A stretch of DNA of 64,000 nucleotides from Tenodera sinensis (taxonomy: Eukaryota; Arthropoda; Insecta; Mantodea; Mantidae), in NCBI GenBank assembly GCA_030765045.1, contig CM060963.1, positions 112,646,735 to 112,710,734 on the forward strand, read 5' to 3'. The notes under the pieces are model-generated. The model was not told the origin of the DNA. It worked only from the letters and a program-made list of their open reading frames with translations, and ran no database searches. How positions within the stretch are numbered: the stretch's first letter is position 1; each line of letters starts with the position of its first letter. Shown here in pieces: positions 47,890 through 56,913 of this stretch. The translations under genes and the position numbers were made by a program.

Positions 47890-48963
47890 AGGAGACAATA
47901 AACGTCACATTAATAAACAGTCCACTATTAATTTACTTATCTAGCAATAATTAGACCGTCTAGTTTGTAAATCCGCCACTTCATGTGCCCGGCTACCCCT
48001 TCCCACTGTTCAGACCCACTCCTTCAAGTCAGTCCTGCTGGTTGCGTCAAGCCCCGGACATTGTGCCCATCCCTGCCATACATCATTGTCACTCTTACAG
48101 GGTTTATCATGAAAACACATTCCTTTTGTTTTAAAGCAACACCAATAGACAAGAGTAAAAGGTGGTTCTAGTGGCATGATTTGTTCAATAGACACGTCAT
48201 AATTATTTAAAGCTAAAATAAAGTTTTGGTACGTTGTATTTGCGTTCATGTAGGAATGCATATCTTTAAAGAATACCATATCACATGCCAGAGATTTCAA
48301 AGTAGATGGCTGAACGAGTTGAGTTCCAATTTTACAACATTCTGCTGAAGGATTCACAAGACGTTTCAGTGCAAGAATATTTGCGTTATTTTTGTAAAAA
48401 TAAACTAATCTAGGACTGCTTTGGAGTTCAATATACATTATACAATGACAACAATTTGAAAGACGAGTCTCAAAATTTATCCACACGTAACTGGCAAAAT
48501 CTAACCAGTATTTATCTGGAGACATTTTTGGCAAAGATTTTACGAATATAATTTTCAACATCACATCAACAATGTCATTACACTTTACCTTCCATTCACG
48601 CATAAAATAAGAATTCTTAAACACATTCCGCATTAGATTGAAAGTTATATTTTCATGATTAAAGTTTTCCGTTCCTTCGAGGAGCCAGAATGGTAAACTA
48701 TCTGGCAGCAATTCCTCATAGTTTTGGGTTACATACAACTCTAGACAATTCTGAGAGAGTGATTTCCCAGAAAGATACAGTAAATATGTGCCAAAAATTC
48801 CAGCAATGATATTATAATTATATAGTTCTGCAAGCAAAAAACGAATCAGGGGCAGGATTTCTGTTTTAAGAATCTTAAACTCGGGGAGCCAAATAACGTG
48901 TCCACAGGAATTTTGAACGTTATAATGAAGGCGTGTTAACTTATTTGAGTTGCCAAACATATT

Positions 48964-49392
48964 TTAGCCACTAGAACCGAAACCTTTACTGCTCCTTTCA
49001 GTGCTTGATAATGTGCGTACCTCTCTTAATGTAGGTATACAAATTTTTTCTAAAATTAGTTGAGCTATTTTTTGACCTCTTTTTATTTTAAAAGACCTAG
49101 ATGGATGATGATTAAAAACAATAATCAAAATGTTTCCTCTATAATCACTATCAATAACTCCACCTCCAATTCCTATTTGATGAAACAGAGATAGTCCAGA
49201 TTTTCCAGCGATTCGTCCGTAATAACCATTTGGTATTTCAAAAGAAATATCTGTTTTCACTGCTTTAACACTTTGAGGTTTTACATTATAGCTATAAGCT
49301 GCAAATAAGTCCAATCCAGCGCTGTCTATTGTGTTTCTTGTGGGAGTGAATCCTTTGCCTGTAACGTTATTGAATTTTAGTATGGGAGCCAT
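48964..49392 (-). CDS. dut: dUTPase, trimeric family
   Basis: It hydrolyses dUTP to dUMP and pyrophosphate, keeping uracil out of newly made DNA and supplying dTMP precursor. All five motifs of the homotrimeric family are visible in 142 residues: 1, AGLDLF (25-30); 2, GRIAGKSGLSL (59-69); 3, GVIDSDYRG (78-86) with the catalytic Asp at 81; 4, KRGQKIAQLI (104-113); 5, RSSKGFGSSG (133-142), the mobile phosphate-binding tail. Lys replaces the usual Arg/Pro just before SG in motif 2. Length is normal. It sits between the OB-like gene and the split unknown gene on the polymerase-opposed strand. CTTTTCAG four bases before its ATG is a strong acceptor-like site. dUTPases also occur in retroviruses and many DNA viruses; here it clearly belongs to the Polinton. 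Confidence 0.95.
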   Translation of the reverse strand: MAPILKFNNVTGKGFTPTRNTIDSAGLDLFAAYSYNVKPQSVKAVKTDISFEIPNGYYGRIAGKSGLSLFHQIGIGGGVIDSDYRGNILIIVFNHHPSRSFKIKRGQKIAQLILEKICIPTLREVRTLSSTERSSKGFGSSG

Positions 49393-49419
49393 TTTGCTGA
49401 AAAGAATATTATTGCACCA

Positions 49420-49734
49420 TTACTCAGAGGCTTTGAGAGATAAAATATATGCCCCCGTAACAGGTTTAATTCCTTCGTAAATTAACTTTAGTTTTAAGGT
49501 ATCTTTGTTAATCGCTTCAATATCGGTATCCGAAAATGCGTCGTTGTATTTACCCGGTAAATACGTTACAAAGGGAATCTCGCCGTTTTTGCGTAACTTT
49601 AGTAGTATAGTATTGCCATATTTCGTTACAACTTTTTCGGCCCTGACCACTTCATATTCAAAGTTTAATTCTAAGTCTTTAATTCGTATAGACTTCTGGT
49701 TTGCAACAGTTTCAAATTTCTGTACCAATTCCAT
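49420..49734 (-). CDS. OB-fold-like putative ssDNA-binding protein
   Basis: This 104-residue protein has a beta-rich pattern: IRIKDLELNFEYEVVRAEKV, KYGNTILLKLRKNG, then FVTYLPGKYNDAFSDTDIE and LKLIYEGIKPV. It resembles a small protein often found beside insect Mavericks, whose alternating strands and KYGNTILL-type core suggest an OB fold binding nucleic acid. That function is inferred from pattern and from its place beside polymerase and dUTPase. An 81-bp intron in its 5' leader (49818 down to 49738, GTAAG...TTTACAG) ends three bases before the ATG, supporting this start. Confidence 0.7.
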   Translation of the reverse strand: MELVQKFETVANQKSIRIKDLELNFEYEVVRAEKVVTKYGNTILLKLRKNGEIPFVTYLPGKYNDAFSDTDIEAINKDTLKLKLIYEGIKPVTGAYILSLKASE

Positions 49735-50131
49735 TATCTGTAAATAGAAAATAAAAATCTAAGTATTTGAGTATTGTAAGTTAAAGAAAACGAAGAAAGA
49801 AATATATCTTAAACTTACCTTGTTGGAGGATGCTCAAGATGTAACTTCGACAGTACGTTGAAGATATGTGATTCATCTAAGACTAGACACAGTCCTTATA
49901 TACTTCTTCCCGAATGCATTAGAAAGTGCATTTTGGATACCAGCACAATTTCGAAAGTTCAGCTTCGCAGTATAAAAGTGCAACTGATGACACGAAATGC
50001 ATCAGTTTCTATTTGTCTTATAGAGCTGCGAGGTCTGCTTTGTCATCGAACATGTAAGTAATGTTTTTAAGGTTTATAAAGGGTTTTATCTGCATGCATG
50101 GGATTTTAAATTATTTTCTTATTATAGGAAA
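49735..50131. promoter_or_regulatory. Divergent promoter with two 5'-leader introns
   Basis: Rightward: TATAAAAG at 49971-49978, initiator TCAGTT at 50002-50007, leader exon to 50053, intron GTAAGT...TATTATAG 50054-50127, then the polymerase ATG at 50132. Leftward: TATATAAG on the minus strand at 49902-49895, TCACAT initiator-like about 31 bases on, leader to 49819, intron 49818-49738, then the OB-like ATG at 49734. Spacing of TATA to initiator is the normal 30-31 bp in both directions. The bases between the two TATA boxes are probably the shared control region. Confidence 0.8.
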
Positions 50132-53100
50132 ATGAAAAATATAACCATCCTAAGTGAAGAGACAAAGGAGTATCCTTATTTCCAATCCCAGGGTCTTCGT
50201 TATCTTATCAAAATAAATTCTCCTTCAGAAAATGAAATTCCTATGAATCATTTTGAAATTTCTCTGCTAGAATTAATTAATAAAGTATTAGCAAAAGCTA
50301 ATCCAAGCGATATGGTTGGCATTATAATTAGAAATCAAGAAAATGTTCAGGATCATCCTATAGGTATTAGTTTCCGACGTAAAGATCAGTTATCTCTAGA
50401 AGTAATAATGAGTGTGTTTCAGAAAGTTTGTCAAAGTAACGCCAACTTTATGGCCACAGATAAATTATCAATCGAGATTGATCACGTTAGAATGCCTATA
50501 GGAAGCGGTAGAAGTTTAAAATCCAAAGGAAGAGAACTGTCGTATCTGACGCATTTAAAACGAAGTATTGTTAAAGTAAAGGCAACATTTCAGTGTCTTG
50601 CCCATTCTTTGATCATAGCAATGGCTAACCTTTCGGGTGACCGTAACTACAAGGCCTATAGACAAGGTAGAAAGATTAAACCGAAGGTCGATGAGCTGAT
50701 AAGAGAAGCAGGTGTTGACTTGACCAGTGGTGCGGGTATTCCTGAATTAATCAAATTTCAGAGCTATCTCTCCGAATACCGTATTGTCGTTTATTCAGGA
50801 TTAAAGTGTGAAAATATTATTTTTGACGGTAAGACAAATTCTGATAAAAGATTGAACTTACTATTTGATTCTGCTGAAAAGCATTACAGCGTTATTGTTA
50901 ATCTCACAGCAGCCATGGCAAAGAGACACGTGTGTAAAGGATGCAGTCAAGGGTTTTCTTTTAAAAGCATGTTTACTCACAAATGTGAAGAACGTTGTAC
51001 AGGATGCTCTGGTGTACCACCTTGTGCGTCCGAATGGAATCGCGTTTATTGCGATGAATGTCACAGATATTTTAGAAGTACAACCTGTTACAAAAATCAT
51101 ATACAAAATAAGATGGGAAACAAAACTGTATGCGAGAGAAAACGGATTTGTAAGCTTTGCAATAAACCAATATTACCTAATCACGAATGCAATAAAGTCT
51201 ATTGTAAAAATTGTAAGAGTAACGAAATGCGTGGACACTTCTGCTACATGCCTACCTTATCACCAAAAATACCTTCCTCTGAAAAGGTCATGTTTGTTTT
51301 TTACGATATAGAGTGCACACAATCAACACCTTATGGCGAAACAGCTTTTATGCACGTTCCCAACTTACTATGTCTCGAACAATTTTGTTTTATTTGCGAA
51401 AAAAACGAAATTATGGACACTGATTGTGATCAATGTGGGAAACGAAAACATTCATTTTGGAACGATCCTATCAAGCAATTTATGAACTACTTAAGACAGG
51501 ATAGGCCATTTTGCGATAAAATTATTGTAATAGCTCACAATGCTAGAGCTTATGATCTTCAATTTATTTTGGAATATGCCATAAAAGCAGAGTGGATTCC
51601 GGATTTAGTTTTGAACGGAAATAAGATATTGAGTATGAAAATGGAACATCTGGTGTTCTTGGATAGCCTAAATTTTCTACCCATGAGTCTAAGAAGCCTA
51701 CCTAAGGCATTTGGAGTAAGTTCGGTCTCTAAGGGATATTACCCTCATTTTTTTAACACACCAGAGAATTTGAATTACGTTGGACCATATCCAGAATCTA
51801 AATATTATGGAACAGATCAAATGACGGATAGCGAAAGAAATGAATTTCTAAAATGGTACAGTACCAAAAAAGATTATATTTTTAATAATAAACAAGAATT
51901 GGAAAAATACTGTCAAGCTGATGTTTCAGTTTTAAAACAGGCTTGTTGCGTCTTTAGAAATTCATTTATGGAAATTGCTGAAATTGATGTTTTTCAGGAA
52001 TCCATTACGATTGCTTCGGCATGCAATAAAGTATTTAGGAAAAAGTTTTTAAAATCAAACACGATCGGATTGATTCCACACGGGGGCTACAGAAAGGCAG
52101 ACAAGCAGTCCAGAAAAGCTTTAATGTGGCTTGTATACGAAGAAATGAAAAGAGACATGATAATAAAACATGCAGGAAATGGAAGAGAAGTTAGGTTGCC
52201 AGAACTTCCCAACCTTAAGGTGGACGGATTTTGCGAGCAGACGAAAGAAGTCTACTGTTTTAACGGTTGTTATTGGCACGGACACGAGTGTCTACCAAAT
52301 AGAGATGTTCCTATAATGGGCAGTGATGAAACACTGGAGGATAGATACAACGCTACCATATCTAGGTTGGAACAAATTGTAGGAGCTGGATACGTTGTTC
52401 ACGTTATGTGGGAGTGCGAGTTTGACGAAAAGATTTTAAAAAAATATTCCGCCTTACAACATGATCCTATAGTTCAAAATTCACCTCTCGTACTTCGCGA
52501 CTGCTTGTATGGAGGTCGCACAGAGGCAACCCAATTGTATAAAAAAACCGAAGAGGGAGATGTGATTGCATATTGTGATGTAATGTCTCTTTATCCTTGG
52601 GTTTGCAAATATTACAAATTTCTAATAGGGCACCCAAAATTATACAACGGAGACGACTGTATGGATATCGGGAGCATTTTAGAGAAAGAAGGTGTCATTA
52701 AATGCCGCGTTCTACCAGTTAGAAATTCCTACCATCCGGTTCTTCCCTATCGTTGCCGCCAAAGACTGATGTTTGTCCTTTGTCGCACGTGTGCTGAAAT
52801 GGGTGAACAGGAAGCATGCACCCACACTGATGAGGAACGCGAAATTACCGCAACTTGGGTTGTGGATGAGGTGAGAAAAGCTGTTGAAAAAGGTTATAAA
52901 GTACGTAAAATTTACGAATTTTACGAATACAAAGTGGAACAATACGACCCCGTACAGAGGGAAGGAGGTTTGTTCGTAGAGTATATAGATACCTTTTTAA
53001 AACTAAAGGCAGAAGCTAGTGGCTATCCCGCTTGGGTTAATTCCGAACAAGATAAAAATACATATATTAAAGAATTTTTCAAAAGCGAAGGAATACTTCT

Positions 53101-53875
53101 GGACAAGACTGCAATTTCTAAAAATCCAGGAGCTAGATCTATATCCAAACTTTGTTTAAATAGCTTTTGGGGCAAACTGACGGAAAATAATAATCGATCG
53201 CGCACCAAAATGATCAAAGATTCCAATGAGTTGTACAAAATATTATGTACCCCAGGTATCGAAGTACAGAGACTGTTGTTTTCCGGAGAAAAAATGGTTT
53301 GGTTATCTTGGCGATATTTAGAGGAAGAGGCTCCTTCTCTGTCGCATACCAATGAAGTTTTGGGGGCGTATGTGACAACGGGAGCAAGACTTAAACTCTA
53401 CTCCTACTTGGAACCCTTGAACAGGTCCGTCCTATACATGGACACCGATTCCATATTTTATTTCATTAAGAAAGGCGAACAAAATCTCATCAAATGTGGT
53501 GACAATTTGGGAGATATGACTGACGAGCTCGCAGAATATGGATCTGGAACTTACATTTCGGAATTCGTATCCGGAGGTCCTAAAAATTATGCCTATAAGA
53601 TACAACTGCCAGACAATAAAATTAAGACAGTTACCAAAGTTCGAGGAATAACTCTAAACTACGCTTCAATGCAGCTAGTGAATTTTGAATCCATAAAGAA
53701 TATGATTTTAAATGAAATTACATCTAGCCTCACGCTTAGAACGGAAAAGAAAATTAAGCGCAAAAGGGGAGTTCCCGTAATTTCGGAACCGGAAGATAAG
53801 ATATATAGAATATGTTTTTACAAGAGAAGAAGATTGCAAGATTCCTACGATTCCTTACCCTTTGGCTACGGTTGA
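50132..53875 (+). CDS. polB: Protein-primed family-B DNA polymerase
   Basis: This is the replicative polymerase of the element, expected to copy the linear genome from protein-primed ends. The 1,247 residues are of full Polinton length. An N-terminal domain is followed by a Cys/His-rich zinc region (about 268-371, e.g. CKGCSQGF, YCDECHRYF, CKLCNKP). The 3'-5' exonuclease motifs are FYDIE (390-394), AHNARAYDLQF (468-478) and YCQADV (593-598). An insertion with DGFCEQTKEVYCFNGCYWHG (698-717) resembles a nuclease-like module common in these enzymes. Polymerase motifs are A CDVMSLYPW (815-823), B LNSFWGK (1009-1015) and C YMDTDS (1102-1107). All catalytic Asp residues are present. Splicing of the leader could add two residues by making an earlier in-frame ATG. 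Confidence 0.97.
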   Translation: MKNITILSEETKEYPYFQSQGLRYLIKINSPSENEIPMNHFEISLLELINKVLAKANPSDMVGIIIRNQENVQDHPIGISFRRKDQLSLEVIMSVFQKVCQSNANFMATDKLSIEIDHVRMPIGSGRSLKSKGRELSYLTHLKRSIVKVKATFQCLAHSLIIAMANLSGDRNYKAYRQGRKIKPKVDELIREAGVDLTSGAGIPELIKFQSYLSEYRIVVYSGLKCENIIFDGKTNSDKRLNLLFDSAEKHYSVIVNLTAAMAKRHVCKGCSQGFSFKSMFTHKCEERCTGCSGVPPCASEWNRVYCDECHRYFRSTTCYKNHIQNKMGNKTVCERKRICKLCNKPILPNHECNKVYCKNCKSNEMRGHFCYMPTLSPKIPSSEKVMFVFYDIECTQSTPYGETAFMHVPNLLCLEQFCFICEKNEIMDTDCDQCGKRKHSFWNDPIKQFMNYLRQDRPFCDKIIVIAHNARAYDLQFILEYAIKAEWIPDLVLNGNKILSMKMEHLVFLDSLNFLPMSLRSLPKAFGVSSVSKGYYPHFFNTPENLNYVGPYPESKYYGTDQMTDSERNEFLKWYSTKKDYIFNNKQELEKYCQADVSVLKQACCVFRNSFMEIAEIDVFQESITIASACNKVFRKKFLKSNTIGLIPHGGYRKADKQSRKALMWLVYEEMKRDMIIKHAGNGREVRLPELPNLKVDGFCEQTKEVYCFNGCYWHGHECLPNRDVPIMGSDETLEDRYNATISRLEQIVGAGYVVHVMWECEFDEKILKKYSALQHDPIVQNSPLVLRDCLYGGRTEATQLYKKTEEGDVIAYCDVMSLYPWVCKYYKFLIGHPKLYNGDDCMDIGSILEKEGVIKCRVLPVRNSYHPVLPYRCRQRLMFVLCRTCAEMGEQEACTHTDEEREITATWVVDEVRKAVEKGYKVRKIYEFYEYKVEQYDPVQREGGLFVEYIDTFLKLKAEASGYPAWVNSEQDKNTYIKEFFKSEGILLDKTAISKNPGARSISKLCLNSFWGKLTENNNRSRTKMIKDSNELYKILCTPGIEVQRLLFSGEKMVWLSWRYLEEEAPSLSHTNEVLGAYVTTGARLKLYSYLEPLNRSVLYMDTDSIFYFIKKGEQNLIKCGDNLGDMTDELAEYGSGTYISEFVSGGPKNYAYKIQLPDNKIKTVTKVRGITLNYASMQLVNFESIKNMILNEITSSLTLRTEKKIKRKRGVPVISEPEDKIYRICFYKRRRLQDSYDSLPFGYG

Positions 53876-53882
53876 TGGGATG

Positions 53883-53919
53883 TATAAATAGGAGCGACTG
53901 GAAAGGTGTTCACTTCAGT
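53883..53919 (+). promoter_or_regulatory. TATA box and TCAGT initiator
   Basis: TATAAATA at 53883-53890 and TCAGT at 53915-53919, spaced about 31 bp as in arthropod core promoters. The initiator abuts the ATG at 53920, so a transcript from here would have almost no 5' UTR. The same bases also read as an acceptor (TTCACTTCAG). Confidence 0.65.
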
Positions 53920-54195
53920 ATGGATCCTGAAGTGTTGAAAACAGTGTTAAATTATCTCGGAAATCACAAGCAGCTTCGAGTCCTAACGGATGTAGAGTTG
54001 GCACTGCTTCCAGTCGAAGTTTTGGAGAGTTATCCCCCCATTGACATAGACGACGCGTGGGACAAATTACCTCAACACCTTAAACTGAACAAATTTCGAA
54101 GATGCACCGATCACTGGAATAAAGGTAAAACGCACATTGATGGACCGCCACCCATGATTTTCAGATGTTATGCGTGCAAAGCCTCCGATAATTAA
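53920..54195 (+). CDS. Small Polinton protein of unknown function
   Basis: 91 residues beginning MDPEVLKTVLNYLGNHKQL. The protein is acidic and leucine-rich, with LLPVEVLESYPPIDIDDAWD, then FRRCTDHWNKGKTH and a C-terminal FRCYACKAS Cys-x2-Cys. The start at 53920 is preferred over an upstream in-frame ATG at 53812, which lies inside polB. Its end overlaps the packaging ATPase by 26 bases in another frame. I do not recognise the family; position between polymerase and ATPase suggests an accessory role only. Confidence 0.65.
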   Translation: MDPEVLKTVLNYLGNHKQLRVLTDVELALLPVEVLESYPPIDIDDAWDKLPQHLKLNKFRRCTDHWNKGKTHIDGPPPMIFRCYACKASDN

Positions 54196-54862
54196 GTTTC
54201 AACATCCTTTCACTCTAATTGTTAGCGGTAGTTCTGGTTCGGGAAAAACAGTTTTCTGTATAAATTTGATTAAAAATCTGAAGCGTTTGTGCACTGTATC
54301 AAAATTTAGCAATATTTTGTGGTGTTATAGTGAAAAATCCGCTGTTCCTTCGGAATTGACTGGAGTCAAATTTCACGTTGGAGTGCCTGAATTTAAAAAT
54401 AGAAACGGAGATCCAACATTATTTGTATTGGACGATCTTTTAAACTCTGCATACTGTAAAGAGGTTTGTGATTTATTCACCAAAGGAAGCCATCATCGAA
54501 ATATAAGTGTTATTTTAATTACACAAAATTTGTTTCATCAGGGAAAATATTGTAGAGATATTTCGTTAAATGCCAAATATCTAGTTGTTTTTAAAAATAT
54601 TAGGGATAAAATTCAGGTCACACACTTAGCTAGACAGGTATATCCCGAGGATTGGAAAGGCCTCTTTGCGGCGTACATGGACGCAACGGAGAAACCTCAT
54701 GGCTACCTTCTTTTCGATTTATGCCAAGAAACTCACGAATTACTTAGGTTTAGAACCAACATATTTTCCTCCAATGATCAGCCTACCATAGTGTATGCAC
54801 CTCTTAGAAAGGATGAGCAAGCGGATAAAATCGAACTATCACTTGTTACAGGTACTTCATAA
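54170..54862 (+). CDS. Genome-packaging ATPase (FtsK/HerA, A32-like)
   Basis: It is expected to pump the element's DNA into preformed capsids using ATP. Walker A GSSGSGKT spans residues 20-27; Walker B is LFVLDDL (84-90) with adjacent Asp residues; a sensor-like LITQNLF follows, and VVFKNIRD is typical of the viral A32 group. The 230-residue length is usual for Polintons. The C-terminus overlaps the next small gene. GATTTTCAG ends five bases before the ATG. Confidence 0.92.
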   Translation: MRAKPPIIKFQHPFTLIVSGSSGSGKTVFCINLIKNLKRLCTVSKFSNILWCYSEKSAVPSELTGVKFHVGVPEFKNRNGDPTLFVLDDLLNSAYCKEVCDLFTKGSHHRNISVILITQNLFHQGKYCRDISLNAKYLVVFKNIRDKIQVTHLARQVYPEDWKGLFAAYMDATEKPHGYLLFDLCQETHELLRFRTNIFSSNDQPTIVYAPLRKDEQADKIELSLVTGTS

Positions 54863-55139
54863 AGCCAAACCAAAGTTACGAAATGCAATATTACAGACGG
54901 CCGACAATGAGTTAGTGTATGCAATCGTCGAATGTGTTTTAAACGTTTTAAACGGGAATTGCAAATTAAGAAATTGTTCAAAAAGAAAACTAGGAAAGTA
55001 CAAAACTTCTCTTAGAAGGTTAGTTAACCAGAGAGAAAAGGTTTCTACTAAAAGAAAACATATAATACAAAACGGTGGCTTTTTGATTCCTCTGCTCTCA
55101 GCTGTCCTCGCGGGAATAACTCATTTAATTAAGTCTTAA
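54813..55139 (+). CDS. Small basic core-like protein with hydrophobic tail motif
   Basis: From MSKRIKSNYHLLQVLHKAKP, the 108 residues are rich in Lys and Arg (KLRNCSKRKLGKYK) and end in IIQNGGFLIPLLSAVLAGI. This basic-then-GGFL.PLLS pattern recurs in proteins of Polintons and adintoviruses, where an adenovirus pX/mu-like DNA-condensing or membrane-active role has been suggested. The function is inferred. The start at 54813 fits the conserved head better than 54795. CCTCTTAG lies six bases before it. It overlaps the ATPase end. Confidence 0.75.
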   Translation: MSKRIKSNYHLLQVLHKAKPKLRNAILQTADNELVYAIVECVLNVLNGNCKLRNCSKRKLGKYKTSLRRLVNQREKVSTKRKHIIQNGGFLIPLLSAVLAGITHLIKS

Positions 55140-55853
55140 ATGATGCAAAAATTTTTATTGGTTACCCCAGAATTTTTGAACGCATATGCTTGCAAGAGAA
55201 AAAAAAGGACGAATAAGCCAAATAGTAGAAATTTATATAAGGAATGGATTCAAAGAAGGTCTAAGCTGCTGTCGCCGCCGCCGCCGCTGCCGCCGCCGCT
55301 GCCGCTTCCACCTCCGTCTCTCAGAAAGAGGCTGGTGTTCTCCTCTTCCGACAAAGAAGCCGCCGCCGGCGCTGCCGATGCTCCAGTCGATTTAAGAAAG
55401 GAAGAGAAACGGGAAGTTGAGAACTTCACAAAAGAAAATTTTGGGCATGTTGCAGGACCATATTTGGCTCCATACGTAATTAGTCCTCGTGCCACAGATA
55501 GCGTATTCGGCATTTATAGAGATAAAGACGGAAACTTTAAAATTGGAGACTCTGTAATTAAAATAGAGAATAACGATATTTTCGTTAAAGACAGCCATTT
55601 TAAAGGTACGAAGGGACTTTGGGAACTGTTAACGCGGAAAAATGTTCACATGTCTGCCGTATCTTCGTCAGATATGAGTAAATATAAACAAATTCTTCTG
55701 CTTACCAACGGACATTTGCAAAATAACGAACCTTTAAATCAGATCAAATCCAATAGGGGGAAGAAATACACTGAGATAATAGCAAAATTATTTCCCTCGA
55801 AAGCCATCGAAGTCGAACAGCAGCAAAGGTGGAGCCCATATAAATCCCCATAA
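55140..55853 (+). CDS. Conserved Polinton-associated unknown (DUF8207-like)
   Basis: 237 residues. A basic N-terminus leads to a proline tract (residues about 46-60, from CCG/CCGCTG repeats at 55270-55320), an Ala-rich stretch, then a conserved C-terminal domain. That domain runs DSVFGIYRDKDGNFKIGDS, then VKDSHFKGTKGLWELLTRKN, then YKQILLLTNGHL. I know this last arrangement as a domain common in insect transposon proteins, which I believe is named DUF8207 (from memory). Its function is unknown. It lies between core-like protein and integrase and touches both. Confidence 0.8.
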   Translation: MMQKFLLVTPEFLNAYACKRKKRTNKPNSRNLYKEWIQRRSKLLSPPPPLPPPLPLPPPSLRKRLVFSSSDKEAAAGAADAPVDLRKEEKREVENFTKENFGHVAGPYLAPYVISPRATDSVFGIYRDKDGNFKIGDSVIKIENNDIFVKDSHFKGTKGLWELLTRKNVHMSAVSSSDMSKYKQILLLTNGHLQNNEPLNQIKSNRGKKYTEIIAKLFPSKAIEVEQQQRWSPYKSP

Positions 55854-56913
55854 TGTATAAAAAACATTTTTACGATCCGTCAAAATCTAGTGGATTTTCC
55901 ACGTTTTCTAAACTTTCTACGAAACTTAACAAAAAAGAACAGAAAAAACTTAAAGACTGGCTTTTGCAGCAAGATGCTTACACTTTACACAAACCTGCAA
56001 GAAAGCGATTTCAAAGAAATTTTTATACCGTAAACAACATTAACGACGTGTGGGAAGTTGATTTGGCAGATCTTCAGAGCTTGGCCAAATGGAACGACGG
56101 CACCAGGTACCTCTTGACGTGCGTCGACTGTTTCACTAGATTCGCACACGTAGAGCCTTTAAAATCCAAGAGCAGTAGGGCCACCGCCGATGCCTTTACC
56201 AAAATTCTAACTGACGTCAGCCCTCCTCCCGTAGCCGTGAGATCCGATAAGGGAAAAGAATTTTTAGGATCCGATTTTCAAAATCTGTTGAAACGGAATG
56301 GTATCCAGCACCAGGTATGTTTAAATCCAGACGTAAAATGCTCCATGGTAGAACGATTCAATAGAACATTAAAAACAAAACTGTATAAATATTTTACGTA
56401 TAAGAACTCCTATCGCTATGTGGATGTTTTAAGTAAGTTTGTTAAGGCTTACAACAACTCCGTTCATTCTTCCATAGGAATGGCACCTGCAGACGTTAAT
56501 CCTAGAAACATTCTCCAAGTGTGGACTAAATTAAAGCGAGAGAGGGAAAGGTGAAGAAAATACCTGTTAAATTTGCCCTGGGACAAACCGTTTGAATCAG
56601 CAAGGAAAAGATGAAGTTTGCCAAGGGTTTTGAGCAAAATTATTCCACAGAAATCTTTGTAATTAGTAAGGTTATTAAACATTCGCCTCAGCCGGTCTAC
56701 GAATTGGAAGATCTGAATAAAACTCCTATAAAGGGACAATTCTACAGCTACGAGCTTACACCTGTTAAAATAACAAAAAACACAGCTTTTAAAATAGATA
56801 AAGTATTAAAGACCAGGGTGCATAAGGGCACTAAAGAGTTTCTAGTCAGGTGGAAAGGATACGGACCCGAGTTCGATAGCTGGGTTAACGCTAAATGGAC
56901 CAGTTCTTTGTGA
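55853..56913 (+). pseudogene. Retroviral-type integrase with chromodomain, broken
   Basis: The 5' frame (55853-56554) carries the rve core: EVDLADLQ with Asp 70, VRSDKGKEF with Asp 132 and MVERFNRTLK with Glu 167, an exact D,D-35-E. A frameshift in the GCGAGAGAGGG run near 56536-56550 leads to a stop at 56552-56554. The true continuation is in the next frame and meets a second stop at 56593-56595, where the family usually has Arg. It then runs ISKEKMKFAKGFEQNYSTEI to a chromodomain, FKIDKVLKTRVHKGTKEFLV then RWKGYGPEFDSW, at 56790-56890. Integration catalysis may survive in a truncated form, but the tail needed for targeting is detached. The last 19 bases overlap the penton gene. Confidence 0.92.

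Noticed and set aside
49858..50061. 67-codon frame upstream of the polymerase
   Set aside because: It spans the TATA box, initiator, leader exon and the donor site; it is better explained as promoter and leader.
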